From Bacillus mesophilus (GTDB lineage Bacteria > Bacillota > Bacilli > Bacillales > SA4): a stretch of DNA of 64,000 nt. Position numbers and translations under genes: made by a program. The notes beneath the pieces are model-generated. The model was not told where the DNA came from and searched no databases. It saw only the letters and a program-made list of their open reading frames with translations. The stretch spans positions 558,001-622,000 of the forward strand of contig NZ_JAAIWM010000002.1 in assembly GCF_011008845.1 (NCBI RefSeq). Reading direction: 5' to 3'. Shown here piece after piece: positions 50,241 through 60,504 of this stretch (positions are counted from its first letter, which is position 1; each line of letters begins with the position of its first letter).

Positions 50241-51092
50241 TTACTTCTCCCCCTCACTTTTCCAGCCTGTAACAAAGCTTATATCCAGTGCCTTATATGA
50301 ATGAGTTAGCAAACCAAGCGAGATATAATCTACTCCTGTTTGGCCATAATCCTTTAATGCATCAATCGTAATACCACCTGATGCTTCCGTTACGATATGG
50401 TTCGGAACTAGCTCTACAAATTCTGCTATCTCTGGTGGTTTACGGTTATCGAACATAATGACATCAGCGCCTGCTGCGACCGCTTCTAATACAGCTTCTC
50501 TGGATTCTGTTTCAACTTCAATCTTTATCATATGGCCGGTGTTTTCTCTTACAGCGTTAACTGCTTTAGTAATAGAACCACTAAAAGCGATATGATTGTC
50601 CTTAATCATTACTCCGTCATATAAACCAAAACGATGATTAGAACCACCACCACATTTAACAGCATACTTTTCAAACATACGCAGACCTGGAGTTGTCTTT
50701 CTAGTATCACAGATCTTCGTATGATCACTATCCAATGCTTTTACTGCAGCCGCTGTTAGGGTAGCGATCCCACTCATTCTTTGAAGTAAGTTTAAAATAA
50801 TTCTTTCCCCTGTGAGTAAAGCAACGATAGGTCCCTTCACTGTCGCAATGATGTCACCTGGTACTAAAACCTCTCCATCTTTTTTGTACAAGTTGACTGA
50901 TATGGTCGGATCAAATAAGTGAAGACACTCTTTTATCACATCCACACCCGCAAGAATTCCAGGCTCTTTTGCCAGAACCTTACCTTCTCCTATTTGTGAA
51001 GGAGGAAATATGGATGATGTTGTAAGATCTTGTTCGCCAATATCTTCAATTAAAAACCTTTTCAATTCTTCACGTAATTTTATAATATTCAT
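50241..51092 (-). CDS. nadC: Nicotinate-nucleotide pyrophosphorylase (quinolinate phosphoribosyltransferase)
   Basis: 283 residues. It turns quinolinate and PRPP into nicotinate mononucleotide. Motifs RKTTPGLR (about 137), KCGGGSNHRFGLYD and EVETESREAVLEAV are characteristic. It lies nine bases after nadB and abuts nadA, so the three are one operon. Confidence 0.97.
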   Translation of the reverse strand: MNIIKLREELKRFLIEDIGEQDLTTSSIFPPSQIGEGKVLAKEPGILAGVDVIKECLHLFDPTISVNLYKKDGEVLVPGDIIATVKGPIVALLTGERIILNLLQRMSGIATLTAAAVKALDSDHTKICDTRKTTPGLRMFEKYAVKCGGGSNHRFGLYDGVMIKDNHIAFSGSITKAVNAVRENTGHMIKIEVETESREAVLEAVAAGADVIMFDNRKPPEIAEFVELVPNHIVTEASGGITIDALKDYGQTGVDYISLGLLTHSYKALDISFVTGWKSEGEK

Positions 51093-51101
51093 CGTTTCCT
51101 C

Positions 51102-52640
51102 CTAATTTACAACGGCGTGTTCTAATGCATTTCTAGTAATTGTACGATGATCCCAAACTTTGTTTACATCTGGAAAATCAGCTCTATAGTGACCTCCACG
51201 ACTCTCCTCACGGTGTAAGGCCGAGCTCGCTATTAGCCAAGCAGTCGTTATCATATTTAGTAAGCATATTTTTTCTTTATTAAAATGTAGCTCCTTGGGC
51301 TTGAGTTGAATATACGGTTCTAGTACCATCACAACCTCCTCTAGCTCACGCTTGCTACGGACAATACCCACGGATTTCATCATCATTTCTTTAATTTCTT
51401 CCTTAGTCGGAAGTTGGTTTTTTGATTGTACCGTCGGACGTTCGTCCCGTAGTGCTTTCTGAGAAACAGGGCGTGTCGCTTGGGATAAAATGAAATCCGC
51501 CATCAGATTTGAAAAGACTATTCCTTCAAGAAGGGAGTTACTCGCTAGGCGATTTGCACCATGCACCCCCGTACAGGCTACCTCTCCTATAGCAAATAGA
51601 CCTGGAATTGTGCTTTGACTATATGAATCCACCTTAATTCCGCCCATCATAAAATGTGCTCCCGGAACAACCGGAATTTTACCATCACTAGGACTAATTC
51701 CATTACGCTTACATAGTGATGTAATCGTTGGAAAATGAGATGAAAAGTTTTCAATCATGGTTATATCTAAAAAAATACTTTCACCCTTTTTTACTTCCTC
51801 AAAGATCACTCTTGCTACTACGTCTCTAGGAGCTAAATCAAGAAGTGGATGCTGGCCTTCCATGATTTTACGTCCATTTTTAGTTACTAGGGTTGCTCCT
51901 TCTCCTCTAACGGCTTCTGAAATTAAACCTGGACAATGACCATTTACGTATAAAAGAGTAGGGTGAAATTGGATAAATTCCATATCGATTAAATCTGCAC
52001 CAGCACGGTAAGCCATTGCGTATCCATCGCCAACGATACTATGGTCATTAGAGGAGTGCTCATATAATCCACCACAACCACCAGTAGCTAAGATTACATG
52101 GTTTGCGTAATAAGAAGTTAACTGAGAATGTTCATCAAGAGTTTGTACTCCAACACAACTACCATCATTTACAATAAGATCAATGGCAAGCTCATGTTCG
52201 ATAATTTGTACTTTATTACAAAGCTTTTTCAAAAGAAACTGGACAAGAGCCTTTCCAGTTGCATCTCCACCTGCATGTAAAATTCTTCGGATTGAATGCG
52301 CACCTTCTTGCCCCAGCTTAATTCTACCTGCTTCATCTTTATCAAATTGCATACCTTGTTGTATTAGTTCTTCCATATAGCGAGGGCCTTCTTGAACAAG
52401 CGCTTTTACTGCACTTTCAAGATTATGTCCACAGCCAGCAAGAATTGTATCGTTAAAGTGTGTACTCCAGTCATCATCACTAGATATTGCAGCGGCGACA
52501 CCGCCTTGAGCTAACATTGAATTACTATTATATTTTGATGACTTTGTGAAAATAATCACATTCTTTTCCATACATAGACGGTTTGCTGCAACTAATGCAG
52601 CTAATCCACTACCAATAATCACAACATCTGATTTGGGCAT
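51102..52640 (-). CDS. nadB: L-aspartate oxidase
   Basis: 512 residues. An FAD enzyme that oxidises L-aspartate to iminoaspartate for NadA. The FAD Rossmann motif VIIGSGLAALVAANRL (7-22), NSMLAQGGVAAA, and the C-terminal REESRGGHYRADFP are conserved. ATG at 52640 follows AGGAGG. First gene of the nad operon, divergent from nifS and under a probable NiaR operator. Confidence 0.97.
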   Translation of the reverse strand: MPKSDVVIIGSGLAALVAANRLCMEKNVIIFTKSSKYNSNSMLAQGGVAAAISSDDDWSTHFNDTILAGCGHNLESAVKALVQEGPRYMEELIQQGMQFDKDEAGRIKLGQEGAHSIRRILHAGGDATGKALVQFLLKKLCNKVQIIEHELAIDLIVNDGSCVGVQTLDEHSQLTSYYANHVILATGGCGGLYEHSSNDHSIVGDGYAMAYRAGADLIDMEFIQFHPTLLYVNGHCPGLISEAVRGEGATLVTKNGRKIMEGQHPLLDLAPRDVVARVIFEEVKKGESIFLDITMIENFSSHFPTITSLCKRNGISPSDGKIPVVPGAHFMMGGIKVDSYSQSTIPGLFAIGEVACTGVHGANRLASNSLLEGIVFSNLMADFILSQATRPVSQKALRDERPTVQSKNQLPTKEEIKEMMMKSVGIVRSKRELEEVVMVLEPYIQLKPKELHFNKEKICLLNMITTAWLIASSALHREESRGGHYRADFPDVNKVWDHRTITRNALEHAVVN

Positions 52641-52671
52641 AAAAATGCCTCCTATTCAGCCAAGTGTTTAC

Positions 52672-52690
52672 TTCTGTCTTGACACCTATA
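52672..52690. promoter_or_regulatory. Probable NiaR operator in the nadB-nifS gap
   Basis: TTCTGTCTTGACACCTATA has the GTCTTGACAC core of the box bound by NiaR (YrxA) in Bacillus nad operons. It overlaps the -10 of the proposed nadB promoter and the niaR gene is close by, which fits nicotinate-dependent repression. Exact limits are inferred. Confidence 0.55.
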
Positions 52691-52716
52691 TTTACATATA
52701 TTTAAACTAATGACAA
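52689..52716 (-). promoter_or_regulatory. Possible nadB promoter
   Basis: -35 TTGTCA (52711-52716), 16-nt spacer, -10 TAAATA (52689-52694) on the minus strand, about 50 bases upstream of the nadB start. The -10 match is moderate. Confidence 0.45.
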
Positions 52717-52856
52717 GAGTTTTTTTCCGACTCGATATTGAGTTTTTTGGTATGATAGAGAAACAAACTCTAAAAAAGCTAAATACAATCCCTTTAGATA
52801 GGGTTATGAATACATCAAATTAAATGAGAGTTATTAAAGGAAAAAGGATGATGATG

Positions 52857-53990
52857 GTGATATATCTAGACTATGCTGCAACTACTCCAATGAGGGAAGA
52901 AGCCATTCAAACATTTACTGAGGCTTCTAAGCACTTTTACGGAAATCCTAGTAGCCTTCATGATATTGGTACAAAAGCATCAACATTGTTAGAAACTTGT
53001 CGAGAAGAATTAGCAAGGTTATTTTCTGGTCAACCTCAAGGCGTATTCTTTACAAGTGGTGGATCGGAATCAAATATTCTTGCGATTCGCTCTTTACTTC
53101 AGGGCTCAACAAAAAAAGGGAAGCATCTTATTACAACGAAGATTGAGCACTCTTCAGTGTTTAACCTTTTTCAACAATTAGAAAAAGAAGGATATTCTGT
53201 AACCTACCTATCTGTAAATTCAAAAGGACAAGTAAGCCTAGATGAACTTAAAAAAGCAATTCAGCCAACAACCCTACTAGCATCTATACATCACGCTAGT
53301 TCAGAAATTGGGACAATTCAGCCTATAGAAGAAATCGGTAGACTGTTGCATGCCGAAAATATTTTATTTCACAGTGATTGTGTGCAGACATTCGGAAAAC
53401 TGCCTATAAATGTTGAAACTAGTTATATCGATAGTTTATCCATTTCAAGTCATAAGCTTTACGGACCAAAAGGTGTTGGAGCATGTTATATAAATCCTAA
53501 GCATCAATGGTCTCCATATTTTGAGGGTACCTCTCATGAAAAAGGATTCCGTCCAGGTACAGTAAACGTTCCTGGAATTGCTAGCTTTTTAAGTGCAGCT
53601 CAGCTCATTCATGAAAACATGAAGGTTGAAACAGAGCGGTTAGAAATGCTCAGAAAACAATTTTTGTCGGGTATTATTGAAAGAGAGCTTCCTATAGAAG
53701 TAGAGGGGCATGCTACTAGTACATTGCCTCATATACTTGGTTTATCGATTAGAGGAATGGAAGGACAATATGCAATGCTCGAATGTAATCGACATGGTCT
53801 AGCCATTTCGACTGGCAGTGCCTGCTCTGTTGGAAAGCAAGCACCATCAAAGACTATGATGGCAATAGGAAAAGATGCCTCCACTGCTAAACAGTTTATT
53901 CGTCTTTCTTTCGGAAAATGGACGACTGCAACCGATATTGATCAAACAATCGACACATTAGGTAAGATTATTACAGCCTATCAAAAATAA
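52857..53990 (+). CDS. nifS: Cysteine desulfurase NifS for NadA
   Basis: About 377 residues. PLP lysine K200 in SISSHKLYGPKG, active cysteine C323 in STGSACSVGK. In B. subtilis this NifS matures the NadA iron-sulfur cluster, and the divergent position beside nadB supports that. The start is uncertain: AAGG is followed by ATGATGATGGTG; I use GTG 52857, which gives MIYLDYAATTPM, the family start, but ATG 52854 is equally possible. Confidence 0.93.
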   Translation: MIYLDYAATTPMREEAIQTFTEASKHFYGNPSSLHDIGTKASTLLETCREELARLFSGQPQGVFFTSGGSESNILAIRSLLQGSTKKGKHLITTKIEHSSVFNLFQQLEKEGYSVTYLSVNSKGQVSLDELKKAIQPTTLLASIHHASSEIGTIQPIEEIGRLLHAENILFHSDCVQTFGKLPINVETSYIDSLSISSHKLYGPKGVGACYINPKHQWSPYFEGTSHEKGFRPGTVNVPGIASFLSAAQLIHENMKVETERLEMLRKQFLSGIIERELPIEVEGHATSTLPHILGLSIRGMEGQYAMLECNRHGLAISTGSACSVGKQAPSKTMMAIGKDASTAKQFIRLSFGKWTTATDIDQTIDTLGKIITAYQK

Positions 53991-54004
53991 TTAGGGAGAC
54001 AAAT

Positions 54005-54538
54005 ATGAAAAAAAAGCTCTTGGGTGAAGAACGGAGAACTCTTTTATTACAATGGTTAAAAACAGCTGAGACGCCCTTAACTGGTTCAGATTTAGCAGAT
54101 CGTTCTAATGTCAGCAGACAAGTCATTGTACAGGATATCTCTCTGCTAAAAGCCAAAAATGAACCGATTGTAGCAACCTCTGAAGGGTATATTTATCTGA
54201 CCTCCTCACAAGATCAGATATTATTTCAGGAGGTCATTGTTTGTAAGCATACACCCGCTGAAACAAAGGAAGAGCTATGTATGATTGTTGACCATGGTGT
54301 ATCTGTAAAGGATGTTAGAATTGAGCACCCTGTTTATGGTGATTTGTCCGCATCAGTTCGTGTAAGTAATCGAATCGAAGTGGATCAGTTTTTAGCTAAG
54401 CTTAAGCATACAAATGCTCCACTCCTATCACAGCTAACGGACGGTTTACATCTTCATACTCTCGAAGCGGATTCAATGGAAAAAATAAAGAATGCCTGTC
54501 AGTCACTAAAGGACCGGGGATTTTTAATTGAAGCGTAA
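54005..54538 (+). CDS. niaR: NiaR transcriptional repressor of NAD biosynthesis (YrxA)
   Basis: 177 residues: N-terminal HTH_11 winged helix (residues 9-60, with TGSDLADRSNVSRQVIVQDI) and a C-terminal 3H domain with the conserved histidines in CKHTP, EHPVYGDL and LHLHTLE. The 3H domain binds nicotinic acid as corepressor. It begins 14 bases after nifS, so repressor and nifS are in one operon next to the genes it controls. Confidence 0.95.
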   Translation: MKKKLLGEERRTLLLQWLKTAETPLTGSDLADRSNVSRQVIVQDISLLKAKNEPIVATSEGYIYLTSSQDQILFQEVIVCKHTPAETKEELCMIVDHGVSVKDVRIEHPVYGDLSASVRVSNRIEVDQFLAKLKHTNAPLLSQLTDGLHLHTLEADSMEKIKNACQSLKDRGFLIEA

Positions 54539-54570
54539 AAAAAATGACGTGATGATTCACGTCATTTTCA
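54539..54570 (+). terminator. Terminator of nifS-niaR
   Basis: AAAATGACGTGA and TTCACGTCATTTT form a strong stem with loop TGA just after the niaR stop, followed by CATTTTTC; A and T tracts on both sides. Confidence 0.85.
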
Positions 54571-54603
54571 TTTTTCATAGCCGTTTCTTGACTGGCCAGA
54601 TAT

Positions 54604-55452
54604 TTATTTTACTTCAAAAATTGGATAGCTACCTAAAGAGATCACGCCACATCCTAATGCCTGTAGCTCTGCAATAGCTCCTGGAATTAGCACTTGGTCT
54701 AATGCTTGGTCTATATCGATGATGAATAAATAATTACCTAATCCAGTTTTCATCGGACGAGACTCAATTTTTGTTAAATTTATTTTCCGCCACGCAAATG
54801 CAGACAATACCTGATGCAATGCTCCTGCTTGATCTAATGGAAGTGTGATGATTAGGGTAGTTTTAACATTTGAAGTGCTTTCCACTGGGAAGTTTCTTTG
54901 TTCATTTGTAACAATGATAAATCTAGTATGGTTGTTTTGATAGTCCTGAATATCTCTCTCCACAATTGATAGACCGTAAACTTCTGCGGCAAGTTCGTTC
55001 GCAATTGCTGCCGATATTTGTTTAGGATGATTCGCTATAAGTTGGGCTGCTGCACTAGTTGATAACGTTTGAATTTGTTCTGCGCTTTTATAATGATTAG
55101 CCAAATGCTTTCGACATTGTGCAAGTGCATGGGGGTGTGAATAAATCGTCTCCACCTCTTGTAGATGCTCCACATGATCAGGATGGACCATTAGATGTTG
55201 CTGAATAGGAACAACTATTTCTCCCACTATGGTTAACGGATGATCATGTATTAAATAATCTAATGTATTAGTTACCGATCCTTCGATTGTGTTTTCAATC
55301 GGAACCACACCAAATGAAACATCGCCATTTTTAACAGCATCTAAACAACCATGTATGGAAGCATAAGGTATTCTGTTTTGATCTGAAAAGATACTTTTTA
55401 CCGCATATTCCGTAAATGTAGCCTTAGGTCCTAGAAAACCAACCGTAATCAC
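54604..55452 (-). CDS. pheA: Prephenate dehydratase
   Basis: 282 residues. It converts prephenate to phenylpyruvate in phenylalanine synthesis. The catalytic domain (1-185) has GPKATFTEYAV, PIENTIEGSVTNTLD and the NHTRF threonine; a C-terminal ACT domain (GALHQVLSAFAWRKINLTKIESRP; motif NLTKIESRPMK) allows Phe feedback. The start seems to be GTG 55452 after GGGGGAAA. In B. subtilis pheB lies between pheA and obg; it is absent here. Confidence 0.95.
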   Translation of the reverse strand: MITVGFLGPKATFTEYAVKSIFSDQNRIPYASIHGCLDAVKNGDVSFGVVPIENTIEGSVTNTLDYLIHDHPLTIVGEIVVPIQQHLMVHPDHVEHLQEVETIYSHPHALAQCRKHLANHYKSAEQIQTLSTSAAAQLIANHPKQISAAIANELAAEVYGLSIVERDIQDYQNNHTRFIIVTNEQRNFPVESTSNVKTTLIITLPLDQAGALHQVLSAFAWRKINLTKIESRPMKTGLGNYLFIIDIDQALDQVLIPGAIAELQALGCGVISLGSYPIFEVK

Positions 55453-55524
55453 TTATGTTTCCCCCTGTCAAAAAAATTGATGTTATGCTTTATTCAGAAT
55501 TATCAATATAATTATTAATTGCTA

Positions 55525-55557
55525 AGAAAGAGCTGTCAAGATACGACAGCCCTTTCT
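55525..55557 (-). terminator. Terminator of obg
   Basis: AAAGGGCTGTC and GACAGCTCTTT form a stem with loop GTATCTT on the minus strand, just past the obg stop codon, followed by a short T-rich tail. Confidence 0.78.
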
Positions 55558-55567
55558 CATTAGTATT

Positions 55568-56857
<1,290 letters not shown>

Positions 56858-56946
56858 TTACCACCACTCTTTTTTATGTGTCTATTTTCTAAGTACTCAT
56901 AACTCATTGTTGCACTTGCCACAGCCTAAGAAATGTAATTCCTATT

Positions 56947-57492
56947 TCAATCGCATATAACCTGCAGTTCAACGGTAAGTTCCTGCTCGTTTACATTCAC
57001 TTCGGTAATTCGAATTGCTTCGTCTCCATAAGAGGATTTCAGCCATTCAGATAATGAACCAGTATCCGTTATTATTCCACTAAAATCAAAAAAGAAACGA
57101 ACTTCTGTCTCCGTTGGATGAATGGAAATACTTAGATGATTCTCTCCAATATTTCTAACAGATTGATCTAAGACAGTAAAAAACTTCTCACACCAGTCTT
57201 TGATTAGTTCATCGTATTTTTCAAGATTATATGTATGTCCTAAAACCTCAAATTCTAAGTAAAAATGATGAGAATCCCAATTATAAGTGAGCAAATATCC
57301 TGCTAACTGAGGAAGCTGTAAATTTGTTAACTTCGCTTCATTTTGTGTCTCTATCACAATTTCTTCGATAATTTCCTTAACACGATCTGTTCGATCTAAT
57401 GCTAAGTTACCTTTTATTAACTGCAGCTTATTTAACCAATCATGGCGAGAGTGACGCAAAATATCAACTATAGTCCAATCCTTCTCGTTCAT
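56947..57492 (-). CDS. spo0B: Sporulation initiation phosphotransferase Spo0B
   Basis: 181 residues. The four-helix-bundle hairpin contains the phosphorylated histidine in SRHDWLNKLQLIKGN (H17), which relays phosphate from Spo0F to Spo0A. The C-terminal half resembles a degenerate histidine kinase ATPase domain without ATP motifs. Directly upstream of obg, as in B. subtilis. ATG 57492 follows AAAGGGGTGAG. Confidence 0.94.
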   Translation of the reverse strand: MNEKDWTIVDILRHSRHDWLNKLQLIKGNLALDRTDRVKEIIEEIVIETQNEAKLTNLQLPQLAGYLLTYNWDSHHFYLEFEVLGHTYNLEKYDELIKDWCEKFFTVLDQSVRNIGENHLSISIHPTETEVRFFFDFSGIITDTGSLSEWLKSSYGDEAIRITEVNVNEQELTVELQVICD

Positions 57493-57582
57493 GGCCTCAC
57501 CCCTTTCACTAAACAGGAGAAATTTTTATATACCCGTCCATCTTTTTCCATAGTTATTATAACATTTTAAGAAGAAGAGAAC

Positions 57583-57735
57583 AAAAGGCGCAAGCACCCC
57601 GTTCAGCCCCGACAAGCAAATGTTCCTTGGACAAAGAAAAGGTGATTTTTCCTTTTATTTGTCCAAGGGTTATTTGACCTAAGAAAAAGCTCTTTCCTTT
57701 TTCCTCCGAGGGGCTGGGTGCTGGAGCTAGATTAC
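57583..57735 (+). repeat. Type A modular hairpin repeat, copy 4 (shortest)
   Basis: 153 bp between spo0B and rpmA. The outer stem is AGCACCC (57593-57599) with GGGTGCT (57716-57722); the central hairpin is CCTTGGACAAA (57625-57635) with TTTGTCCAAGG (57658-57668). Both differ from copy 3 in sequence but keep pairing. It lacks the head hairpin of copies 1 and 2 and the added palindrome of copy 3. A short minus-strand frame across it is not a gene. Confidence 0.88.
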
Positions 57736-57787
57736 AATGCACTATGCCAAGTAATCCACAAATGAGAAATGTTAAAGTTTCCTAAGC

Positions 57788-57825
57788 AAAAATAAACTCT
57801 AACCTTACAAAGGCTAGAGTTTATG
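57788..57825 (-). terminator. Terminator of rpmA
   Basis: ATAAACTCTAGCCTT and the imperfect partner AAGGTTAGAGTTTAT form a long stem 13 bases after the rpmA stop, followed by TTTTTGC on the minus strand. Confidence 0.85.
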
Positions 57826-57837
57826 AAAGAGTATATT

Positions 57838-58128
57838 TTACGCTTCTTGAGCTGCTGGGTATACACTTACTTGCTTACGGTCACGGCCAAGGCGTTCGAA
57901 CTTAACCACTCCATCAACCTTAGCGTATAGTGTATCATCACCACCACGGCCAACGTTTAAACCAGGGTAAATCTTAGTTCCGCGTTGACGGTAAAGAATT
58001 GAACCACCAGAAACGTGTTGTCCGTCAGCGCGCTTAGCACCAAGACGCTTAGAGATCGAGTCACGTCCGTTCTTAGTTGAACCTACACCCTTTTTAGATG
58101 CGAAAAACTGAAGGTCTAATCTTAACAT
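57838..58128 (-). CDS. rpmA: Ribosomal protein L27
   Basis: 96 residues. It begins [17 protein letters not shown]: the Firmicutes N-terminal extension ending at FF, which the protease Prp (next gene) removes before L27 can act near the peptidyl-transferase centre. ATG at 58128 follows AGGAGGTGG; a GTG three codons earlier lies in that site. Confidence 0.97.
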   Translation of the reverse strand: MLRLDLQFFASKKGVGSTKNGRDSISKRLGAKRADGQHVSGGSILYRQRGTKIYPGLNVGRGGDDTLYAKVDGVVKFERLGRDRKQVSVYPAAQEA

Positions 58129-58148
58129 TCTTTCCACCTCCTATTTAG

Positions 58149-58478
58149 CTAGTTTGTAGTAATCTTTATAAAATCCGAATAGGATTCTTCTATTGTCTTT
58201 AGTGAGACAAGCATACCTTCCATCAAGAAATGAGTTTTTTCTAGCTTGTCCCCATCCATACCTGTTGGAATGACGAAACGAAGAAATCCACTCTTTCCTT
58301 GCTCTACATGAAGTGCAATACCACACAGCTCTTCAACTGCGTTTGCTGCACCAAATGTTACGGCAGATACCCCTGCACAAACAATATCTTTTCCGGGCTC
58401 ATCATATTCAGCATGACCTGAGATCGTTACCGACTTAAGTAGCTGATTAGAAGCACGGGTAATGTTAATTTCAATCAT
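58149..58478 (-). CDS. prp: Ribosomal-processing cysteine protease Prp
   Basis: 109 residues. Catalytic dyad His22 (ISGHAEYD) and Cys34 (DIVCAGVSAV). It trims the L27 N-terminus and lies between rplU and rpmA, the fixed Firmicutes arrangement (ysxB). Confidence 0.95.
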   Translation of the reverse strand: MIEINITRASNQLLKSVTISGHAEYDEPGKDIVCAGVSAVTFGAANAVEELCGIALHVEQGKSGFLRFVIPTGMDGDKLEKTHFLMEGMLVSLKTIEESYSDFIKITTN

Positions 58479-58489
58479 ACAAGTAGTCC

Positions 58490-58798
58490 TTACCCGTTGA
58501 TCTTTTCGATCACAACTTTAGTGTAAGGTTGACGATGTCCTTGCTTACGGTGTTGGTTTTTCTTAGCCTTGTACTTGAAGATTGTTAACTTCTTTCCACG
58601 ACCTTGCTTTTCAACCTTACCAGTTACAGAAGCTCCTTCTACTACCGGGCTACCAACTTTAACATTGTCACCACCAACGAATAGAACCTTATCAAATGTA
58701 ACAGTTTCACCTTGGTCAGCTGCTAACTTTTCAATGTATACTGCTTGACCTTCTTCAACCTTGATTTGCTTACCACCAGTTTCAATAATTGCGTACAT
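58490..58798 (-). CDS. rplU: Ribosomal protein L21
   Basis: 102 residues, full length, [18 protein letters not shown] at the start and [14 protein letters not shown] at the end. Binds 23S rRNA in the 50S subunit. First gene of rplU-prp-rpmA, with the L21 leader upstream. GGAGGTGCA precedes ATG 58798. Confidence 0.98.
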   Translation of the reverse strand: MYAIIETGGKQIKVEEGQAVYIEKLAADQGETVTFDKVLFVGGDNVKVGSPVVEGASVTGKVEKQGRGKKLTIFKYKAKKNQHRKQGHRQPYTKVVIEKING

Positions 58799-58802
58799 AA
58801 TT

Positions 58803-58905
58803 GCACCTCCTTAATATACCCAGACTCGCCATCGCAGGTACTCCGGTTATATAACCGTCATTTTTAACCTGTTCTGTGCGGTTGTAGCACGGGTGCGCTA
58901 CAAAC
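58803..58905 (-). promoter_or_regulatory. L21 leader RNA (autoregulatory)
   Basis: About 100 bases upstream of rplU carry GTAGCGCACCCGTGCTAC (hairpin), ACCGCACAGAACAGGT, GGTTATATAACC (hairpin) and GATGGCGAGTCTGGG before the ribosome site: the conserved pattern of the Firmicutes L21 leader. L21 is thought to bind it and reduce expression of the operon. Confidence 0.85.
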
Positions 58906-58938
58906 AATAACATATCAATGTTACCATAGGACGATTAC

Positions 58939-60417
58939 CTAGTCAATATCTTTCAGTCTATTAGTTATATCTTGCATCGAACCAATATGACGGATTTGAT
59001 AGCTTGGTTTAGGTGAATCTAGTTCTGTAAAGATCAACTTCATTTGAAGGTACTTCTCTACTTGTTCCTGAAGTAACATTGGACTTTTTGTGAATAGATC
59101 GATGATATCTTTTGTTGCTTCAATCCAAATACTGTCGTCATCTCGCCCCTTTAGTTCTAATAATTCCCGCTCTAGTTTATATGCTAAAGCCTCTTTGGCT
59201 TGGACATGACCATTTCCGCACACTTGACAGGTATCGGTTTGCTGATGAAGGACATTCTCCCTAACTCGTTTCCTTGTCATTTCTAGCACACCAAGTCTTG
59301 TAAAACCATAGACGATGGTTCTCGTCCGATCTCGATCTAACTCGGCTTTTAACACTTGTAAAATTTTATTTTTCTCTACATCTGTTTTCATATCAATAAA
59401 GTCAACTAAAATAATACCGCCAATGTCACGTAACCGAACTTGTCTTGCTATTTCTAGAGCTGCCTGTTCATTTGTATTTAACACAGTGTCCTTTAAGTTA
59501 GTTTTCCCTGTAAACTTTCCTGTATTAACATCAATAATCGTCATCGCTTCAGTATGTTCAATAATTAGGTATGCACCATTAGACAGCCAGACAACCTTTT
59601 TCTGCAACCGCTCAAGTTCTGCTTCGATATGATAATAAGAAAATATCCCTTCTCTGTTTCTGTAATATGTAATATTTTCCTTTTCAAATCTAGGTAGTAG
59701 CTCTTGATACGCTTGGAAGTCATCCACAATAATCTCATCAATCCGATCTATTCCTACCTCTTGTACGATTTTATCAGATTGGTTAGCAGCGCTCTTTAAC
59801 AATGTTGGTTTATTTGTTGTTTTATATATCTTTAATAGCTCTTCATATTCTAACTTAAGCTTCTCTAGCTCTACTGTTATAGTCGACGTGTCTACCTTTT
59901 CTGCTGCAGTTCGAATAATAGCTCCTTCGAAACCTGTCAGTGAATTTCGCATACTATTTTTCCAGAGTGCCCTAGTTTCCTCTGATTCCATTTTTTTAGA
60001 AACTGCAATATATTGACCATTTGGAATGTAAACCATATATTGACCTGATAGTTCGATAATATTGGTAAGCTTGGGGCCTTTACTGCCTACACTATTCTTC
60101 TCAACTTGAACGAGGATTAACTCACCCTCGCGTGCAAATTCACTAACACTCTTTTTCCTTTTTTCATCGAGCGGTAATGAATTTATATGAAAGGATAGTA
60201 GTTGATCTCGGTGCAGAAAACCATTTCGTTCTAATCCAATATCAACAAATACTGCCTGCATCCCTGGAAGTACCTTTGTAATTCGTCCCGCATATATGTT
60301 TCCACTTACATCCTGAAGCTGTGGATGAGTAAAATAAAATTCAACAGGTTTATCATTTTCTAAAATAGCGATTCTCTTCATAGAGGAAAGCAAATTCATT
60401 ACGATTTTTCTATTCAT
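58939..60417 (-). CDS. rng: Ribonuclease E/G family endoribonuclease
   Basis: 492 residues. An S1 domain (about 35-125), then the catalytic RNase E/G core with metal-binding Asp residues in IDVNTGKFTG and ILVDFIDMKTD, and a zinc-link CQVCGNG (about 404-410). RNase G-sized, without the RNase E scaffold. B. subtilis has no such gene and uses RNase Y and J; some other Bacillaceae have it next to rplU. It could process rRNA or mRNA. It lies between spoIVFB and the L21 leader in the same direction. Start ATG 60417 with GGAGAAG upstream, spacing long. Confidence 0.93.
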   Translation of the reverse strand: MNRKIVMNLLSSMKRIAILENDKPVEFYFTHPQLQDVSGNIYAGRITKVLPGMQAVFVDIGLERNGFLHRDQLLSFHINSLPLDEKRKKSVSEFAREGELILVQVEKNSVGSKGPKLTNIIELSGQYMVYIPNGQYIAVSKKMESEETRALWKNSMRNSLTGFEGAIIRTAAEKVDTSTITVELEKLKLEYEELLKIYKTTNKPTLLKSAANQSDKIVQEVGIDRIDEIIVDDFQAYQELLPRFEKENITYYRNREGIFSYYHIEAELERLQKKVVWLSNGAYLIIEHTEAMTIIDVNTGKFTGKTNLKDTVLNTNEQAALEIARQVRLRDIGGIILVDFIDMKTDVEKNKILQVLKAELDRDRTRTIVYGFTRLGVLEMTRKRVRENVLHQQTDTCQVCGNGHVQAKEALAYKLERELLELKGRDDDSIWIEATKDIIDLFTKSPMLLQEQVEKYLQMKLIFTELDSPKPSYQIRHIGSMQDITNRLKDID

Positions 60418-60504
60418 AACACATCACCACTTCTCCATTAAAAATACAACCTAATAAAGTGTCACTTATTAGTAGTTCCACTTTACTGGTTGTATATGTG
60501 ATAG

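Noticed and set aside
57557-57742. 61-codon minus-strand frame before rpmA
   Set aside because: It lies over repeat copy A4, has no ribosome site and no homologue that I recognise.
58141-58326. 61-codon minus-strand frame over prp
   Set aside because: Out-of-frame shadow inside prp, whose catalytic residues and ribosome site are clear.
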